Shown here piece after piece: positions 38,641 to 39,064 of a DNA stretch of 39,064 nucleotides. The notes under the pieces were generated by a model. The model was not told the DNA's origin. It saw only the letters and a list, made by a program, of their open reading frames with translations, and ran no database searches. A program made the translations under genes and the position numbers. Numbering within the stretch: the stretch's first letter is position 1; every line of letters begins with the position of its first letter. The DNA comes from a virus. The DNA lies in IMG/VR virus record IMGVR_UViG_3300032236_001299, positions 1 to 39,064 of that record; one strand, given 5' to 3'.

Positions 38641-38758
38641 CATACCATGCCCAGTTTGCCCATTGGGTGAATTAGAGATAACAGAAACACGCATGCACTT
38701 GCACTGTGCCATATGCGGATATTACAAACTTATACCAAGGGAGTTTGAAGATGACTAA
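38630..38758 (+). CDS. 42-aa zinc-ribbon protein
   Basis: GTG 38630 follows GGAGAAG at correct spacing and reads to TAA 38758. The 42 residues contain IPCPVCPLGELEI and LHCAICGYYKL, two CxxC knuckles that form a zinc ribbon. It overlaps both neighbours. Function is unknown; small zinc ribbons in phages often act as protein-interaction or host-modulating factors. Confidence 0.72.
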   Translation: MTDDIPCPVCPLGELEITETRMHLHCAICGYYKLIPREFEDD

Positions 38759-38945
38759 AGAAGAAATTATTGAGATGGGAATACAAGCAGGAATCAGCGA
38801 ACCAGTTTTGTTACTTGGTAATAATCTTAAATTGTTGACAGCCTTTGCCAAACTAGTAGCAGAAAAAGCAACTGCTGAACTTAGAGCTGATATAAAAATT
38901 AACCAAAAGAATTTGTTGCAAAAGTTAACAAGGGGACAAGAATGA
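38751..38945 (+). CDS. Small helical early protein
   Basis: AAGGGAG precedes ATG 38751. The 64 residues are MTKEEIIEMGIQAGISEPVL, then LLTAFAKLVAEKATAELRAD, a pattern I recognise in repeated small phage early genes (EEIIEMA-x-QAG-x-FAKLVAxKE). It is helical and has no catalytic motif. It overlaps both neighbours. Confidence 0.75.
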   Translation: MTKEEIIEMGIQAGISEPVLLLGNNLKLLTAFAKLVAEKATAELRADIKINQKNLLQKLTRGQE

Positions 38946-39064
38946 GTTTAATAACTGAAGAAAAAATGTGGGATTCATGGGTGAAATCAGGCGGCGATAT
39001 TTATTTGTATGCTGACTTGGTAGCAGAACATGAGCGTGAGGAATGCATCAAAATTGTTATGCAA
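38942..39064 (+). CDS. Partial small early gene, runs off the end
   Basis: ATG 38942 overlaps the previous stop (ATGA). The visible 41 residues (MSLITEEKMWDSWVKSGGDI, YLYADLVAEHEREECIKIVM) are acidic and helical, with an AEHEREECIK segment typical of the same small-gene group. The 3' end lies outside the window. Confidence 0.7.
   Translation, partial: MSLITEEKMWDSWVKSGGDIYLYADLVAEHEREECIKIVMQ

Noticed and set aside
1-39064. Window as a complete circular genome
   Set aside because: Terminase, portal, major capsid and polymerase genes are missing, and joining the ends does not restore a recognisable gene at the junction.

Overview
The window reads as part of the genome of a tailed, probably podovirus-like double-stranded DNA phage. 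Genes are tightly packed, with many ATGA, TAATG or longer overlaps and clear AAGGAG-type ribosome binding sites. Non-ATG starts (TTG, GTG and possibly ATT) are common. The host should be Gram-negative, because a two-gene spanin and lipobox lipoproteins are present. The mix of small conserved proteins resembles uncultivated aquatic phages from memory; that is an inference and no search was run. Terminase, portal, major capsid, polymerase and integrase genes are absent, so the window is a fragment.

Bases 1-33018 (+) form one late region. It begins with the end of a virion-type gene and its terminator, an FCCH-like virion protein and a GT-A glycosyltransferase. Small basic or His-rich proteins follow, then a connector/adaptor-like pair at 4039-5004 and 6372-7277 and two tandem paralogous virion proteins. 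HNH/endonuclease VII genes interrupt this stretch at 5004 and 7889. Next comes a fibre/adhesin block (8812-14150): a 20-residue-repeat protein, a fibre with GGTGLT repeats, and three paralogous Gly-rich adhesins with a small tail-fibre-assembly-like gene. A 2OG-Fe(II) oxygenase follows. The lysis cassette (about 15.2-17.9 kb) has several membrane proteins, a nested i-/o-spanin pair and a GH19 endolysin. Large virion proteins come last: a 639-aa stabilisation-like protein, a 207-aa fibre-like protein, and 422-, 668-, 1145- and 1930-aa proteins that look like ejected or internal proteins. The last is a polyvalent protein with a ParB-like domain, a zinc peptidase motif and an LPD38-like C-terminus.

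Bases 33015-36905 (-) are a recombination operon read from a good sigma70 promoter at 36953-36981. In order of transcription it holds a Cas4/RecB-like exonuclease, a coiled-coil protein, an acidic protein, an ERF annealing protein, an SSB-like protein with an acidic tip, an HNH nuclease, an unknown protein, a ribbon-helix-helix protein, a zinc-finger protein and a Ref-like nuclease. A small PD-(D/E)XK nuclease gene at 37002 (+) is divergent and apparently leaderless.

Bases 37290-38171 have no convincing gene and are the most unusual part. They hold a terminator, two 22-bp direct repeats and a strong promoter that drives what looks like a compact structured RNA: a 22-bp closing stem, two inner hairpins (one GNRA-capped), a loop-junction pseudoknot and a U tract. 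After that comes about 400 bp of locally G+C-rich sequence containing a two-tier 52-bp dyad. The centre of that dyad is a perfect 20-bp palindrome, TAGTGTAAACGTTTACACTA. The core of this palindrome recurs at many places across the window, in coding and non-coding DNA and in several reading frames, which suggests a dispersed protein-binding site. Small early-type genes resume at 38172 and run off the end.
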